In this document: one piece after another, positions 1 through 12,198 of the stretch
How positions within the stretch are numbered: position 1 is the first letter of the stretch
How the letters are laid out: the number at the start of each line of letters is the position of its first letter
Assembly: GCA_038363925.1 (NCBI GenBank)
Contig: JAQQWL010000011.1
Coordinates: forward strand, 2,790,001 to 2,854,000
Source of the DNA: Apiospora phragmitis
Lineage: Eukaryota; Ascomycota; Sordariomycetes; Amphisphaeriales; Apiosporaceae
Length of the DNA stretch: 64,000 nt
Direction of reading: 5' to 3'
Notes under the pieces: model-generated
What the model was told of the DNA's origin: nothing
What the model saw: the letters and a program-made list of their open reading frames with translations, nothing else
Databases searched by the model: none
Position numbers and translations under genes: made by a program

Positions 1-42
1 TCTCGTCCTGGTCATGCCGGCGCTAACATATTGCGATAACAG

Positions 43-1105
43 GAACGTGCGTTGACGCAGATCAAGTTCAACCGCGACGGCGACCTCCTCTTCTCCGTCG
101 CCAAGGATCAGCATATTTGCGTCTGGTTCAGCCACAATGGCGAGCGCCTGGGCACCTACAAGGGCCACCAGGGTGCCATCTGGACCGTCGACGTGAACCC
201 GGACTCCACCATGATTGCCAGCGGCAGCGCCGACAACACCATCCGCCTCTGGGAGGTCAAGACCGGCCGCCTGCTCAAGACCTGGGAGTTCCCACCGCCG
301 TCAAGCGCGTCGAGTTCAACGAGGAGGGCACCCAGCTGCTGGGCGTCACCGAGAAGCGCATGGGTCACCTGGGCTCCATCGTCGTCCTCAACATCAACCC
401 CGACATCGACGGCGAGCAGAGCGACGAGAAGGAGCTCACCATCGTCTGCGACGAGAGCAAGGCGACCGTGGCTGGCTGGAGCTACATGAACAAGTACATC
501 ATCGCTGGCCACGAGGATGGCAGTGTTAGCCAATATGACGCCAAGGTACGCCATTCCTATTTCCCGACTGAACAAGTTCCTTATGTGTCGCATGACTGAC
601 AAAATCCACCAATCTAGACCGGCGAGCAGTTGGAGAACCTCCCTATCCACGACCTCAACATGCAACTTACCGACCTCCAGTGGTCAAACGACCGCACCTA
701 CTTCATCACCGCTTCCAAAGACAAGACGGCCAAGTTGGTCGCCGCCCGCGACCTGGAAGTCCTCAAGACCTACCCCTCCGACACACCCCTGAACAGTGCC
801 ACCATGACCCCGAAGAAGGACTACGTGATTCTGGGTGGCGGCCAGGCCGCCATGGATGTCACCACTACCGCCGCGCGACAGGGTAAATTCGAGGCTCGTT
901 TCACCACAAGATCTTCGAGGACGAGATTGGCCGTGTCCGTGGTCACTTCGGTCCCCTCAACACAGTCGCCGCCGACCCCACCGGCAAGAGCTACGCCAGT
1001 GGAGGTGAGGACGGCTACGTGCGCGTCCACCACTTCGACAAGGGATACTTCGACTTCAGCTACGAGGTCGAGCGCGAGAGGCAGAGAGCCATGCAGCAGC
1101 AATAG
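43..1105 (+). CDS. TIF34: Eukaryotic translation initiation factor 3 subunit I (eIF3i), 5' end outside window
   Basis: WD40 beta-propeller subunit of cytoplasmic eIF3, which helps assemble the 43S preinitiation complex. The reading starts at an intron acceptor (ag at 41-42) with [10 protein letters not shown], so the usual first residues (family start MRP...GH) lie upstream of the window. WD repeats are visible, for example [20 protein letters not shown], the [17 protein letters not shown] blade and the closing [12 protein letters not shown], and the protein ends RQRAMQQQ. One intron at 546-617 (gtacgc...tag) is phase 0. Two single-base deletions break the frame, at about 291-294 (TWEFP then TAVKRVEF) and about 901-903 (FEARF then [10 protein letters not shown]). 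With each counted, both exons close in phase. Because eIF3i is essential in yeast, I read these as sequence errors rather than a pseudogene. The gene is convergent with ISWI. Confidence 0.93.
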
Positions 1106-2095
1106 GGCCACTAGCTTCTCCTGGTTTTCTCATCTTTACCCGGTACTTCCCATCAGCTCTCCCCACGCTTCTTCGCACGCGAACTAAAGATGGGGTGGCA
1201 AATGACGAGGGAAATGGAATGGACGGATTCGGCGTTGGTAGTCCTCTCTTGTATGTAACGTGGTGGTTCATCTTAATTGCATCTTGTCTGGCGTTAGGGG
1301 GAAAGGAACAAAAGATAGTTTCTTTTGCTTTACTTGAGCAGGCGAATCGAAAGACAAAATTTGCGGGGTGCGAAGCAGCTGTTGGACTGCCGTCTAGATA
1401 GAATATTAGATGGCAGTTAAGACATGACGATATACCTCACCAGAATTCGAGTCACGTTTATCTGCAAAACGTACTGACACCTACACGACAAACATAGTAG
1501 GTAGTTCCGTTTCCTTACTTTTATCTGGGAATAGTTTTGAATGGCGCAAGAGTTCAAATCATGTGCAAAATTCCTTGGTGAAAAGACCCGTCGTTCATAA
1601 CGCTGCCGTACATCTTTGTTTACCTGTGTCTTTCTCAGGTCTGCTAGAGCAAGCAACAAGCCCAACGACACCATTTGTGTCTATGTAAGTAACCCCAAGC
1701 GAAACCAAGTCTGCCATACAAATGACCACCCAGCCTTTTCCCCTACAGGCCCGTTACCTAGTCTCGCCATGCCGATGGCAAGTCCATTATCAGACGAACG
1801 GACTCCCTGTACGGAATCTGAAAGGGCCACAATGTGGCGATCGGTGTCTATCAACGGTGAAAGGGGGGCAAAACGATCATCAGAAACCACTGTAACGCCG
1901 TTTCATTCCCTTGCGGGAAGGAGAGAAATCCATTCCCGGGGTCTTTTCCCAAGCCATTCAGCCGACCAAATGAAGAGGCGCAGGATAACTCTCGTCAACG
2001 TAGTAAACTCAGAACGCCATTAGAATGTGTACACAGGATCCTCTTCCCATGAAGCCCGTGAAATCTAACAACTCGCTACAAAGCAAGCAATAAGC
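1106..2095. other. Intergenic region between convergent eIF3i and ISWI genes
   Basis: About 1 kb shared by two 3' ends. Short open frames occur on both strands, but none has recognisable composition, motifs or splice structure. It presumably holds the 3' UTRs and polyadenylation signals of both genes. I see no RNA gene or repeat. Confidence 0.6.
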
Positions 2096-5000
2096 TTATT
2101 TCTTCTTCCCCTTGCTCTTACTCTTCGGAGCAGGAGCCGCCGAGGGAGTAGACGCAACACTTGAAGCTCGGGATGAAGGGGCTGCCGAGCTGGCCTTGCT
2201 GCCTTTGACATTGTCAAGTGCCTTGTTCTATATTTATGTTAGCATATTAGCCAATGTAGGGAGGATGGGTGAGGGCATAAAACATACCTTGACCCCGTTC
2301 TTAGATTTTTTTGGCAGGCGCCATGCCGAGAATGCTATCCTCGTCGTTCTCTTCGTCCTCGGGCTCACGCTTCGCCTTGCCGTTGACGCCATTCTTGCTG
2401 GGCTGCATGTCCTCAAACTCCTTCACAACCGTAGTCAAGAGAGTAGTGCAACGCCGGCTGATCTCAACCGGTGTGCGACTTAGGAAGAACCAATCAAAGC
2501 GGAACAAGGGGCTGTCGCGAATTTCGTCCCGGATACGATCGTACAGATTCTCGGAATCAAGACCGAGCTTATCAAGCATCACCAGTAGGAAACGATCCTC
2601 CTCTTCGGTGTAGACCTTCTTGTTCGTCGTCGAGACCGAATAGTTCACCTTCATTTGCTGCAATGGTACACGGTATTGCTGCATCTTCTTTCGCAGCATG
2701 TTCCGCTGGTGCTGTGTCTTGCTGCGTCGCTCTTCACCAGTCTCAATGACCTGCAGGTACTTGTTGTAGTCGGCGACCTCGGTGTACCGCTGCCAAAAGA
2801 CCTTGGCGAATGCTTTGATCTCCGCTGGCGACTTGCTGTCCACCTCATCTGCCATTTTCTCGTAGCTGGTTTTACCGTACTTGGCAGATCCGTTGATAAA
2901 TTGCTGGAAATCACGCCTATTCCAATCCCCAAAGCCTTGGGTGGATAGCTTGGCCTTCTCTTCTTGCTCCTCCTCGGTCAATGGTGTGGCATCATCAATT
3001 TCCTGCTGGTCAAGAGCACGCTCAGCCTCACGTTCTTCGAGAGTCGATTCGTCGCCATCTGCCAAAGGAACCTTGTAACCGATCTCTTTCCGGTAGTAGG
3101 CTGTTTCGCGGTCTTGAAGTTCACGCAGGCGGGCGGGGTAGAACTGGTAATCGTGGACAGGGACCTGCTTAGGAGCTCGGGGAGCCTTTGGCTTGGCCTC
3201 TGCTTTCCCGCTATTACCATAGATAGCCTGTCGGTAGAACTTATCGATGGAATATGATTGTTCCTTGCGCTCACGCTTTGCTGGGTTGATCCAAGTCATG
3301 CCAATGTCCTTCTTCTTCTCTCCTGCGGCAAAGTTCTCTCCATTCCATACATAAGCGGAACCAGATTCGGAAGAGAAATTCTGCAAGTCATCGAGGCCGA
3401 GCGATTCAAACTTGCTGTTGAGCTGTTTAGTACGCGTCTCGCCTTTGGCAAGGATTTGGTCAATATCCTCATCGTCCATTTCTGTGCCCTTTGCCGCCAT
3501 GCCAGTGGCACCCTTCGTCTGGAACACGTTTTCGGCACCATGTTGAATCATGCTGAGCAACTCGTCCTTGGCAGCTGGGCCCTTGGTTCCTGGTTGAGCA
3601 CGACCTTGCTGGATGACCAGCTGATCAAGCCGCAACTTCTGTGCTGCTCGTTCCAGCACCTTTTCCTCAATCGCATCCTCGGTAACAAAGCGATAAACAA
3701 CAACTTGCTTGGTCTGTCCAATACGATGGGCTCGATCCATAGCTTGAAGATCTGCCTGGGGATTCCAGTCGCTGTCGTACAGGATAACGATATCAGCACT
3801 GGTTAAGTTGATACCCAAGCCTCCCCGCACGGGTGGTGAGCAGGAAAATGAATTTCTCGGAACCGGGCTTGTTGTATTCGTCAATGGCGGCAATGCGGTC
3901 TTCGTGGGCAGTTCCACCATCGATACGGCAGTACTTGTATTCTCTGAATACACAGTAATCCTCTAGGATGTCCAACAGACGGCTCATCTGGGAGAAGATG
4001 AGAACTCGGCTGCCCTGCTTCTGGAGACGGCCCAGCAGCTTGTCCATAAGCGCCATCTTGCCCGAGTTGAAGACTAGATGCTCGTCGGTTGTGTAAGGTG
4101 GGCCGGGCTCGGCACCCTCAAACAGGTATGGGTGGTTACAGCATTTCCTGAGCTGCATGACAATGTTGAGAAGACGAGTCTTGGATTCTCGCTTTCCGCC
4201 GCGCCGTTTACAGCATCGATATCCTTCTCGAGGATCTTCTGGTACCACTTGATCTGCATATCCGACATTCCAATGTACAAGTTGACCTCTTTCTTTGGCA
4301 GAAGACTCTTCTCAACATCGGCCTTGACGCGGCGAAGCAAGAACGGCCGGGGTACTCGGTGGAGTTGCTGTACAACGGTATCCTGATCTTGGTCCTGCCC
4401 AGAAAACCACTGGTCGAAAGCTTCCGCATCTCCGAAGACATGGGTAGAAGGAAGTTGAGGAGGGCCCAAAGTTCGTGCAGGTTGTTCTGAAGAGGCGTTC
4501 CTGTAATAAGCAGTCTATTACGCGAGTTGAACATGCGGATGACCTGCGAGAGTGACGACTCCTCGTTCTTGATACGATGCGCTTCATCGATAATGATGTA
4601 CTCCCAGGCGAACTTCTTCAGATGCGACTTTTCTCGGAGAATCATCTCGTAACTGGTAATGCAGACGTCGAATTTCTCGTCAACGAGGCGCTCGTTGATC
4701 AAGATGTGTCGCTCCTCCTTAGCACCCTGAAGGACCAAGACGTTAACCTCGGGAGTCCACCTCTCGAACTCTCTCTTCCAGTTGTCCAGAGTAGACTTGG
4801 GCACAATGACCAGATGGGGACCCTTGATATCCATAATATGTCGTAGGTATCCCAGAAATGAGATGGTCTGTAAGGTCTTTCCGAGACCCATTTCGTCGGC
4901 CAAGATACCCGAGATACCGTTCTCGTGCAAAGAAATCATCCAGTTGAGACCAGCTACCTGGTAGTCTCGCATAGTACCTTGGATGAAAGCTGGCGACTCG

Positions 5001-5667
5001 CGAAAGACCGTCTCGGCTGAACCACCATGGCGCTCGTCCTTTAGAAGCTCAGCATCCTCCTCGGCTTCTGTGCGGCGAACGCGGCCCGTAGCCGCACCAC
5101 CTTGTCTGGAGCCTTTCTTCTTGTACTTCTTTTCTTCCTCGTTCTGTCGGTCAATCTCGACCATGATGTCCCGAATCTTGGGGTTCGGGTTCGTCTCAAT
5201 GAAATGTCGGAAAAGGTCGGTCAAACCTAGTAGATAGCGGAATCGGCGGATACTGTCATCTTCCTGTAGTGGGTTAAAATCAGTTAAAAGACCTAAACAG
5301 CTTTTCCTGCCCATTACGGGCAATAAAGTAAGTGATTTACCTTTGATTCGCCTAAAGCATCATGCTTCTTTCCAAATATGCTTCGGCGCAGCTGGTTCGC
5401 CTCTGATCTCTTCTTGCGGCCATCGACAGGGTCGCCAGCAACACTGCTTGCAGTTGTATTAGGGTTCGTGTCTGAATCGTCAAAAGACTCGTCAACCTCC
5501 TAGATTGGCGGTGGTTAGCATAGATGATCACTGCGCGGGCTCTGATTTCCTCGCAAAGATCCAAGGTGAATGGCACGTACCATTGCGTCGCCACGAGACA
5601 CGGGCTCGGGAGCATCCGGCATTGACGCGTCAGTGTCGACGGCGCTGGGCCTCGAGCGGGGAGCCAT
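2096..5667 (-). CDS. ISW1: ISWI-family chromatin-remodelling ATPase
   Basis: Nuclear SNF2-family ATPase that slides and spaces nucleosomes. Exons: 5667-5581, 5499-5341, 5263-2288, 2227-2096; predicted 1,117 residues, normal for ISWI. The acidic N-terminus ([12 protein letters not shown]) leads to the helicase core, with Walker A DEMGLGKT, the DEAH box ([12 protein letters not shown]), [11 protein letters not shown], and in the second lobe [28 protein letters not shown] and SLIDE regions follow ([50 protein letters not shown]), then a basic tail. Four single-base indels are visible: deletions at about 4441/4442 and 4197-4203, insertions in the C run 3823-3826 and the T run 2306-2312. They sum to zero over exon 3, so the exon length stays a multiple of three. 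ISW1 versus ISW2 identity is not certain by eye. Confidence 0.93.
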
Positions 5668-7885
5668 GATGTGAGCTGTCCCGCCTCGGATTGGGTAGAA
5701 GTGGTGAAGGTTGGAGTTACAACTGTAATTCACAAGCACTCAACGCGACCCGACGCGGTTTATCACAAGTCGCGACGCGCTCAGGAAATGGCGCCAATCT
5801 AGTGGTGCAAGGCGAGGATGTGTGCGTTTGCAAAGGAGGGATGAGGTAGGATGGTGAGGGACTGTTGTTAAAAATCCCAGACGCGTTGAATGGGGTATGC
5901 AAGGAGGGAGTAAGGAAGGTGAAGAAGCACGGCACTTAACGTTAGGTCAAGGAAAAGATTGGTAGCTGGTTTAGAGTGGGGCAGGTTGATGAGAGTGACA
6001 GCAAGCCGCCTCCTACCCCCTCCGGCCACCCCACGTACCTACCTAGACAAAGGGAAGAAAGATATGTACTTATGGAGCAGAATTCAGAGGGCTCTCAACC
6101 ACCCCTTCGTGGGACTGTATTGCATATCCATGGCCATCACTTCTAATAAAAACACTATTCATATCTACCATGACCTCCATGGATTTATAGCGGTATACTA
6201 TAAGAGCCTCGGTATACCGTTCCAGCTTCTAACCGTATCTCCCTTCCCTCTCGATGGATCAGCTTACCCATCCACCTTCAACCTGCATCGCCCGAGTCAG
6301 AATGATACAGCTTGGAGATGCTCACTAATGGCACATGGTATGCCCCAATGTTCAATATTGGAGTGATGGCGAATTGCTAGCAGCAAGGGACATGAAGCCG
6401 AGTTTCCTATCCCAACCCAGCCTCCCTGGGAGCTCCGTGATTAGAGTAGCCATGATTAGAACAAGCTCCTGTCTTGATGTGACTTCTCTAAACAGTTATT
6501 TCCCTTGCGTTTGTCTGATTGCGAGGAATGGCAGCTATTGCTGAGGTTGGTCTTGGGACCCTCGGATTGATGATATGTTAGCCATGCCCACTCATATCTC
6601 AGGTTAGATGTAAGTACATGTGTCAAGATCAATCCGAATTAGAAAACAATTGGCAATAAAGCACGATACGTGCAAACTTTACCAGGAACCTGTATGTAAT
6701 GCAGATTGAACCGCATCGTCTTGTCAAAGTAGACTCAAGTGGCATATTTCTACTGGCCCATCCGGAGTATACACGGCCTTGGCGAGGACTCCTCTTGATA
6801 TCACCACCGTGTACAATATTTCGTCCCGGAGGTTCGAGCTACAATGTCACTCTGTCGGAAGACAATTACGGTCTCATCGAGTTCGAAGTGATGATATACT
6901 TATTTGCTCTGCTTGTAGCAGCTTCACCTTCCGCAATGGAGGTAGCAGAAGTGCGTGCATGTATGAGGTCCAAATCCCGAAAGCCCAATAAGGATTGTCG
7001 ACCAATCAGACATGAGAGGGCCAACGCTAAGCCCATTTCAGCAAAGGCCAGCAATTCTACTGTACCTGTCTACTCCGTACCGGCCCTGCCCAGGAACTAA
7101 AAGCCATGCGCCAGGGGTGCGCACGGATACACAATTCACTTCAACTTGATCTTCGGAATCGTGGATTGATGCGGGCCGAAATACAGCTGATGTGCAGCAA
7201 TTGATTGGATCATCCTCCCTTCGATTAAAGGTACGTACAACATTGAATGCACTAAATTAACCTGTTATGTAGTCGGCCGCACGGGGCGGCAACGTGCTGC
7301 AATCTCACCTCTCAGCCAAGCCCAAGCCCATCATCACGAGCAAAGGGGAGTCTCGGAGTCAGTCCATCGATCAACTTCTTCTCCTTGCCATCCATCACTT
7401 GCACCACCATCGGCTGCCCCCATCTCTCCTTCTCCCAAATACCCGACTTCGTTCAACGTACGAATCAATCTGAAGAGACGTTATTTATATACCTACTTCG
7501 CATGCACGTCTCTAGAGCGACCCTTGTCTTTGTTACAGTGATCGGTTGCTTTTGGGCCTCTGTACCTAGTAGGCTGGTAGATTCCTGAATCGCCTACCTA
7601 CCCCATAACCACCCCTCCGATTCCATATTCGTGGCCCACCGGGTCCCCCAACATCGGCGACGAAAGACAGCAAGCCCGCCCCCACTGTGAACAACAGACT
7701 TCCTTCCAGTCATCGCTTTTGCGCTACAACTGCATTTTGCTTACCGCCACATCATCCGAATTACGCTTACCCAGTCCGAAACTACCTGGGCAATCCGTAC
7801 GGCTCATCGCCCAACTACCGACAATTCCACGATCAAAGAAGAGGCAAGACACTGGCCTGGGGCTCGCTCATCAGCAGAGGCAATC
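5668..7885. other. Intergenic region between divergent genes
   Basis: About 2.2 kb between the start of ISWI (leftward) and the start of the HAPSTR1-like gene (rightward), so it must hold both promoters. Several short open frames (for example 6699-7100 +) lack motifs, splice signals and coding-like composition. Near the ISWI start there is an ACGCGT hexamer (around 5880) of the type bound by MBF in yeasts; its function here is unknown. Confidence 0.5.
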
Positions 7886-8686
7886 ATGGACAGCAACATG
7901 CGGGGCACGTCGCCAACAAAGACTCCTGCCGCTGGCCTCGATTCGCCAGAGCAACTTATGGATGCTTTCAAGAACGCTGCCTTGTCCGTCACAAAACTAT
8001 ATAAAACATCGGCCGCGGCACAGACTAAAGCCCGCTCCGATGGCTACCAGGACTGCCTCGAGGACCTGCTGGCTTTCCTCGAAAAACAGAACATCGGCCT
8101 GGCCGATGGGGAAGGACGACAGATCCGGCTATGGGTCAACGAGCGATATGAGGGGCGAGATGGCTCGTCTCAGCCGCTCGACAGCGAGGACGAAGTGGAA
8201 AACATGAAAACCGAGGCTGCTCCGGCACCCGATCTGCATCGTTCGAACAGCAACGCCAACCTGCCAGCACCTCAACAACCACAACAGCAACATGACGTGA
8301 GGACGAACTCGGCCCCGCCTGCTCCAACCTCGGATCTCGTCAACCCCAAGATTGCCGGCAGCGTCCATGTAGCTGCTCCACCACCCCATTTCGTGGTACC
8401 AACCCAAGACACCTTCACGTTTCAGTCTTCGATGGCCTATCCTTCAGAGTCGGACCTTAATATCGCCAACCTCGACTTGTCGGACAACCGTTCCAATGAT
8501 GCCGCCAACCACCACCCCGCTACACAGAACTTTCGGCCCAAACCTAGCAGGTCTGGTGCCCGCCCCAAGACAGGCCATATCAGCAAGACGACAGGCAAGC
8601 GTAAGATCAACTTGGCCGAGCTATTCGACGTAGGCAAGGATCTATTTGGTGGCAACGGCGGAGGAAAACGCAGCAGACACACATGA
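7886..8686 (+). CDS. HAPSTR1 (C16orf72, DUF4588)-like protein
   Basis: Intronless, 266 residues, with ATG in the context caatcATGG. A short conserved block near residues 24-70 (DAFKNAALSVTKLYKTSA, then GYQDCLEDLLAFL) resembles the pattern FQNAA-x-V-x-LYK ... GYQ-x4-D-LL-x-W/F of animal C16orf72/HAPSTR1, a nuclear stress-response protein that partners the E3 ligase HUWE1. The C-terminus is basic and nuclear-signal-like (TTGKRKINLAELFDVG, ending KRSRHT), again like the Lys/Arg-rich end of HAPSTR1. The middle (about 100-230) is low complexity, rich in Pro, Gln, Asn and Ser, and probably disordered. The family call is from remembered motif similarity and needs a profile search; the gene itself looks solid, with no frame break. 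Confidence 0.72.
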   Translation: MDSNMRGTSPTKTPAAGLDSPEQLMDAFKNAALSVTKLYKTSAAAQTKARSDGYQDCLEDLLAFLEKQNIGLADGEGRQIRLWVNERYEGRDGSSQPLDSEDEVENMKTEAAPAPDLHRSNSNANLPAPQQPQQQHDVRTNSAPPAPTSDLVNPKIAGSVHVAAPPPHFVVPTQDTFTFQSSMAYPSESDLNIANLDLSDNRSNDAANHHPATQNFRPKPSRSGARPKTGHISKTTGKRKINLAELFDVGKDLFGGNGGGKRSRHT

Positions 8687-9865
8687 TGGGCATCTCGGAT
8701 GTCTTTTCGTTTACGCACTCGTCCGTCCATTACTCATGTGCCTGCTTTACCTATCTGCCGATTGGCTTTGGGTCTATCAACGGACCTGGATTTACCAATA
8801 CGCTTCGGGGTATAGACATGGTAGAACGGCGTATGCGTCTCTTTCCTATTGCATTCATATCTGGCATGGCATGGCGGGGGCATTATGTGGTACTGGGGAG
8901 CATCCTGGGGAGTTTTTGAAGACGCCACCAACCTTTTCGTTCTTGGCCGGTTGCATAGGAAAGGGGGGTTTTATGGTCTTTATTTGTCAAGGGATACAGA
9001 TTCATCGATTATATGGCTTGCTTTCTACTACTATGTTGGCTCTCTGGATCAACCCATGCTAGAGAGTCCGCGGGAGGTTCACCTTGTCCGCGACTTGTAC
9101 ATAGAGAAATGCGTCCTTACTTCGATAGCATAAAGAGCGAATTCTTAGACGGAGCAAATAGCAACTCGTATAGCGACTCTTTCTAGATGGTTATGTACCT
9201 GTTAGACTATCCGCTAACAATATCGGTTCATAGTTATTAATGTATTTGAGATTTAACTCATAATATCTATCCATCGAGCATCACAGTACATCAACACCAC
9301 GGCTCTCGATCCGAGGTGCTGATAATCCCAACACACGACTTTTGGTAGGGACTGCCCTAAGTTTGCGGGGAAGAAAAGTACAATATCTTTAAGACGTGAT
9401 GATGTTGCACTTGAATCAGTTTTGAGCACAGTCTTTGTTGTGAGGTTAGTCTCATATACGTGGTCACGCTGTAGGGGTGCCACACGTTTGCGATTGATTG
9501 TCTAGACCCCCAAGACCTACGCACACATCGATTTATAAAATATTTCCAGTTCAGTTACTATTATTTATGTTAGTTACTTAACATCGCCGCTCACGAAGTT
9601 GCAAGCGTTGTTAAAACATTTGGGTGAGTTCAAAATTGTGATATTTCATAACCACTATAAATTGCTTCCAAATCTGTCCCAACTCACATAGAGCCTTCAT
9701 CATAATCGTCGTAATTGGTATCATCGTATAGTACAATCCAGAATCATCTCTCTATCTTCGACCCAGCGACCATGCTGTTGTGGGGGTATCATTATCATAC
9801 AACTCTCATGCCGTTCAAGACATGTCATCCTCCTCATTAGCTTCGCCAGTTTGTCTCTTCCCCGT
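8687..9865. other. Intergenic region, convergent 3' ends
   Basis: Lies between the 3' ends of the HAPSTR1-like gene and the small basic-protein gene. Open frames directly after 8686 have no start context or motifs and are probably 3' UTR. The part from 9130 to 9720 is AT-rich. No RNA gene or repeat was recognised. Confidence 0.5.
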
Positions 9866-10172
9866 CTAATAGTGACGACCGGTGCGGTGACTACCGCGGC
9901 CATCTGTGCCGTGCATGCGGCGAGTACCAGCGGCCTGTGATGCATTAGTATTTTGTATGTCCAATGTAGGATTACGGTAGATGGGAGGAGGGCGACTAGG
10001 TGCTCACCTTCTGGCCGGGGCGGCGTGTCAAAGAGCCCTTGAGCTTCAACATGGCTCCGCTGATCTTGTCACCGAGAGTGGCGTGACGCTTCTGGTGGTG
10101 TACGACCTTTTTGCGTCCGAAGAGGCCGCGTCTGCGGGTGGTGGTGGTAGTGGTAGTGTGGTGGTGAGGCAT
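9866..10172 (-). CDS. Small basic His/Thr/Arg-rich protein, 77 residues
   Basis: Two exons, 10172-10008 and 9934-9866, separated by an intron with donor gtgagc and acceptor cag. The N-terminus is MPHHH followed by seven Thr and then RRRGLFGRKK. The central block HQKRHATLGDKISGAMLKLK could form an amphipathic helix, and the tail is Gly/Arg-rich (AAGTRRM ... GSHRTGRHY). It is strongly basic and has no signal peptide or membrane segment. The open frame runs without a stop across the splice. I have an impression of similar small proteins in other filamentous ascomycetes but cannot name a family or function; nucleic-acid or membrane association would be a guess. A TATATA sequence lies 20-25 bases upstream of the ATG (around 10194). 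Confidence 0.72.
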
Positions 10173-11312
10173 GATGGTTGGTTTGATTGTGTATATAGGT
10201 AGGGAGATAGGTAAATCTACGTTACGTTGTGCTTGATAGGGCGGAGTGGTTCAGAGTTGTTATTGTGTCTGTTATGGTATGGAGAGGAGAGGCAGAAATT
10301 ATCTAAGTGAGGAATACCTTACAGTCTTATACCCATCATCTACAGGCGTCGCAAACAAAGTCTAGATTTCCCCAAGTCCATCATCATCCAGATCTACCAT
10401 GACATCAAGCCCTACGTAGCATCCTGAAGATCGACGTTCGCAGACAAACAGGGAAAAGTGTTGGTGTGCTAGGCATTGCCTGCATTGGGACCCCAATCAA
10501 GGAACAGCTATTTGCGATCCGGTGATCTAATCGAGGGATAGACTTCCCTGCCTGTTTCCGAAAGCAGGAGACCCTTCCTTCGGAGTCATCCTTATCGGAC
10601 CCTTGGGGTAAACCTCCTAACAGGTTTTTCTGGCTGCTTTCGATCAGCGATATGATCAAAGTCGCAAAGGCTGAAGGGGGGTCGGTCGCACAATACGCAC
10701 CAAAAGACCAAACATGTCGATAGGTACAGTAGGCGCATTAGGACCCCTATGACGCTAGAACCCGGAGAATTGATTGGCCAGCACTTGACGCAAGGGTCGG
10801 AGGGTGGAGATTGTTTACAGCCGCTATGTGGCTGGGCATGATGTCATGGCGGTAAGCCACATATTGCTTTTCATTAAGCCTGGAAGCTCTTATCATCTGG
10901 GCACAGCCAACACAACACAACAGATTTATAGTTTTGGCTCGCTCCGAGTGACGACAGCCTCGCAAGCTTAAAGGAGGTGTGCGTGCTTGTGTCACCTGTT
11001 TTGGATTATGTGGCTAGGTAAAAAAATAGAGTTGGCTTGGGGATTGGCTCCAGTGACGGCCCGTGAAACATATCAATGTTGCTAAACTTGGAGTTGGTCC
11101 GCATACATGCCTCAAGGTTCTCCCAGCTGTGTAGGGAGAGCATGATGTTGTTCCCAGGAAACGAAACCAACCAGGCCTATGGGCAAAGCCAATAATTCAC
11201 ACGATCCCAATACTCATAAGCTTCAACATCATTGCTATTGAACACACAAATACATTTTTGTTGCGCGACATTGCATGGTTGGTTGTCGTCTTACGGGACC
11301 ATCGTCCAACCT
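10173..11312. other. Intergenic region
   Basis: About 1.1 kb upstream of the small basic-protein gene and downstream of the phosphatase gene. The short open frames on the minus strand (10405-10995) have no recognisable features. Nothing else was seen. Confidence 0.45.
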
Positions 11313-12198
11313 TCAGGAGCTCGTCAGATTCCTCTTGATCGTAGCCACATCCTCTGCCGAAAAGCCAAGTTTCTCTGTCACAAACTTCTCGAAGCCGCCA
11401 TATTCTCTCTGCACACCGTTGACGAACGCATTCCAGCTGGCCGCCGTCAGGCTGCAAAGGTTTAAGAATCCCGGTTGATCCTCGCTCTTAGCATGGGTTT
11501 CGGCCATGGCGAACGCAACGAGATGCTTCCGTACGGGCTCGGTGCCAATGCGAGAAAGCAAGTAGTCGAGAGTGATGGTGTCTGGTGACGCGCCAGCAAG
11601 GGCGAGGAGGAGCCCGGAAATCACACCTGTTCTGTCCCGTCCAGCTGTTCACAGCATAAGCACTGTCCTACGAATACTTATCAAGGTTTTTCTTACCGGT
11701 GCAGTGGTACATGAAAGGTTCCGAAGGCCTATCTCGGATGTGCTTCAGTATATCCTTCCAGACTGTAGAGTACACATCGATGAGCTCGAGATACATGTCC
11801 TCGTAACCCTTCTCGCCGACTCCTGAGACGAATTTGTCCAAGTCGGGCGTGGAGTCTGGCCGCGCATTCCGATGCCACGTGTTTTCAATGCCCTCGATCT
11901 CGGGGTCTGGACCCTTCTGTCGCTCCCCGAGTGAGCGCACATTAAAGACTCGCTTGATTCCCAGCTTGCCTGACATGACGGCCTTGCCGTTATCTATTAG
12001 CGCGGTGAGAGCACCGCTCCGGTATATGAAACCTGCCCGGACAGGGCTGTCCGGCACTAAACCCAGATCGCGAGTGTTGAAGGTTCCGTCGAGGAAGACA
12101 AACGGAGGATTGGTGATGATGGGGCCATACTGCTCTTTAGGGATCTCTTGGGAAGTGTCTGTTTCGGCAAGCTTGCGAAGTTCGGTTACGTTCGACAT
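11313..12198 (-). CDS. Tyrosine/serine phosphatase of the Y_phosphatase3 type
   Basis: Exons 12198-11697 and 11644-11313, 277 residues. The P-loop is restored exactly across the intron: HCT then AGRDRTGV, matching the HC-x-AG-K/R-DRTG signature of the fungal and bacterial Tyr_phosphatase3 family (PF13350). The N-terminal part carries the family's FNTRDLG and GFIYRSGAL strands, and the C-terminal part a helical region (TLDYLLSRIG...). Catalytic Cys, Arg and the preceding His are all present. There is no signal peptide, so it is likely cytosolic. Substrate unknown; relatives act on phosphotyrosine or phosphoinositides. The frame is clean. Confidence 0.88.

Noticed and set aside
43..1105. eIF3i as a pseudogene because of two frameshifts
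   Set aside because: Protein sequence on both sides of each break is fully conserved, the intron is intact, and other essential genes in the window show the same single-base breaks.
2301..3953. ISWI C-terminal part as a separate gene starting near 3953
   Set aside because: The apparent start follows a one-base insertion at 3823-3826; helicase motifs continue directly from the upstream frame.
6699..7100. 133-codon open frame as a gene
   Set aside because: No motif, no start context, no splice signals and random-looking composition in an intergenic region.
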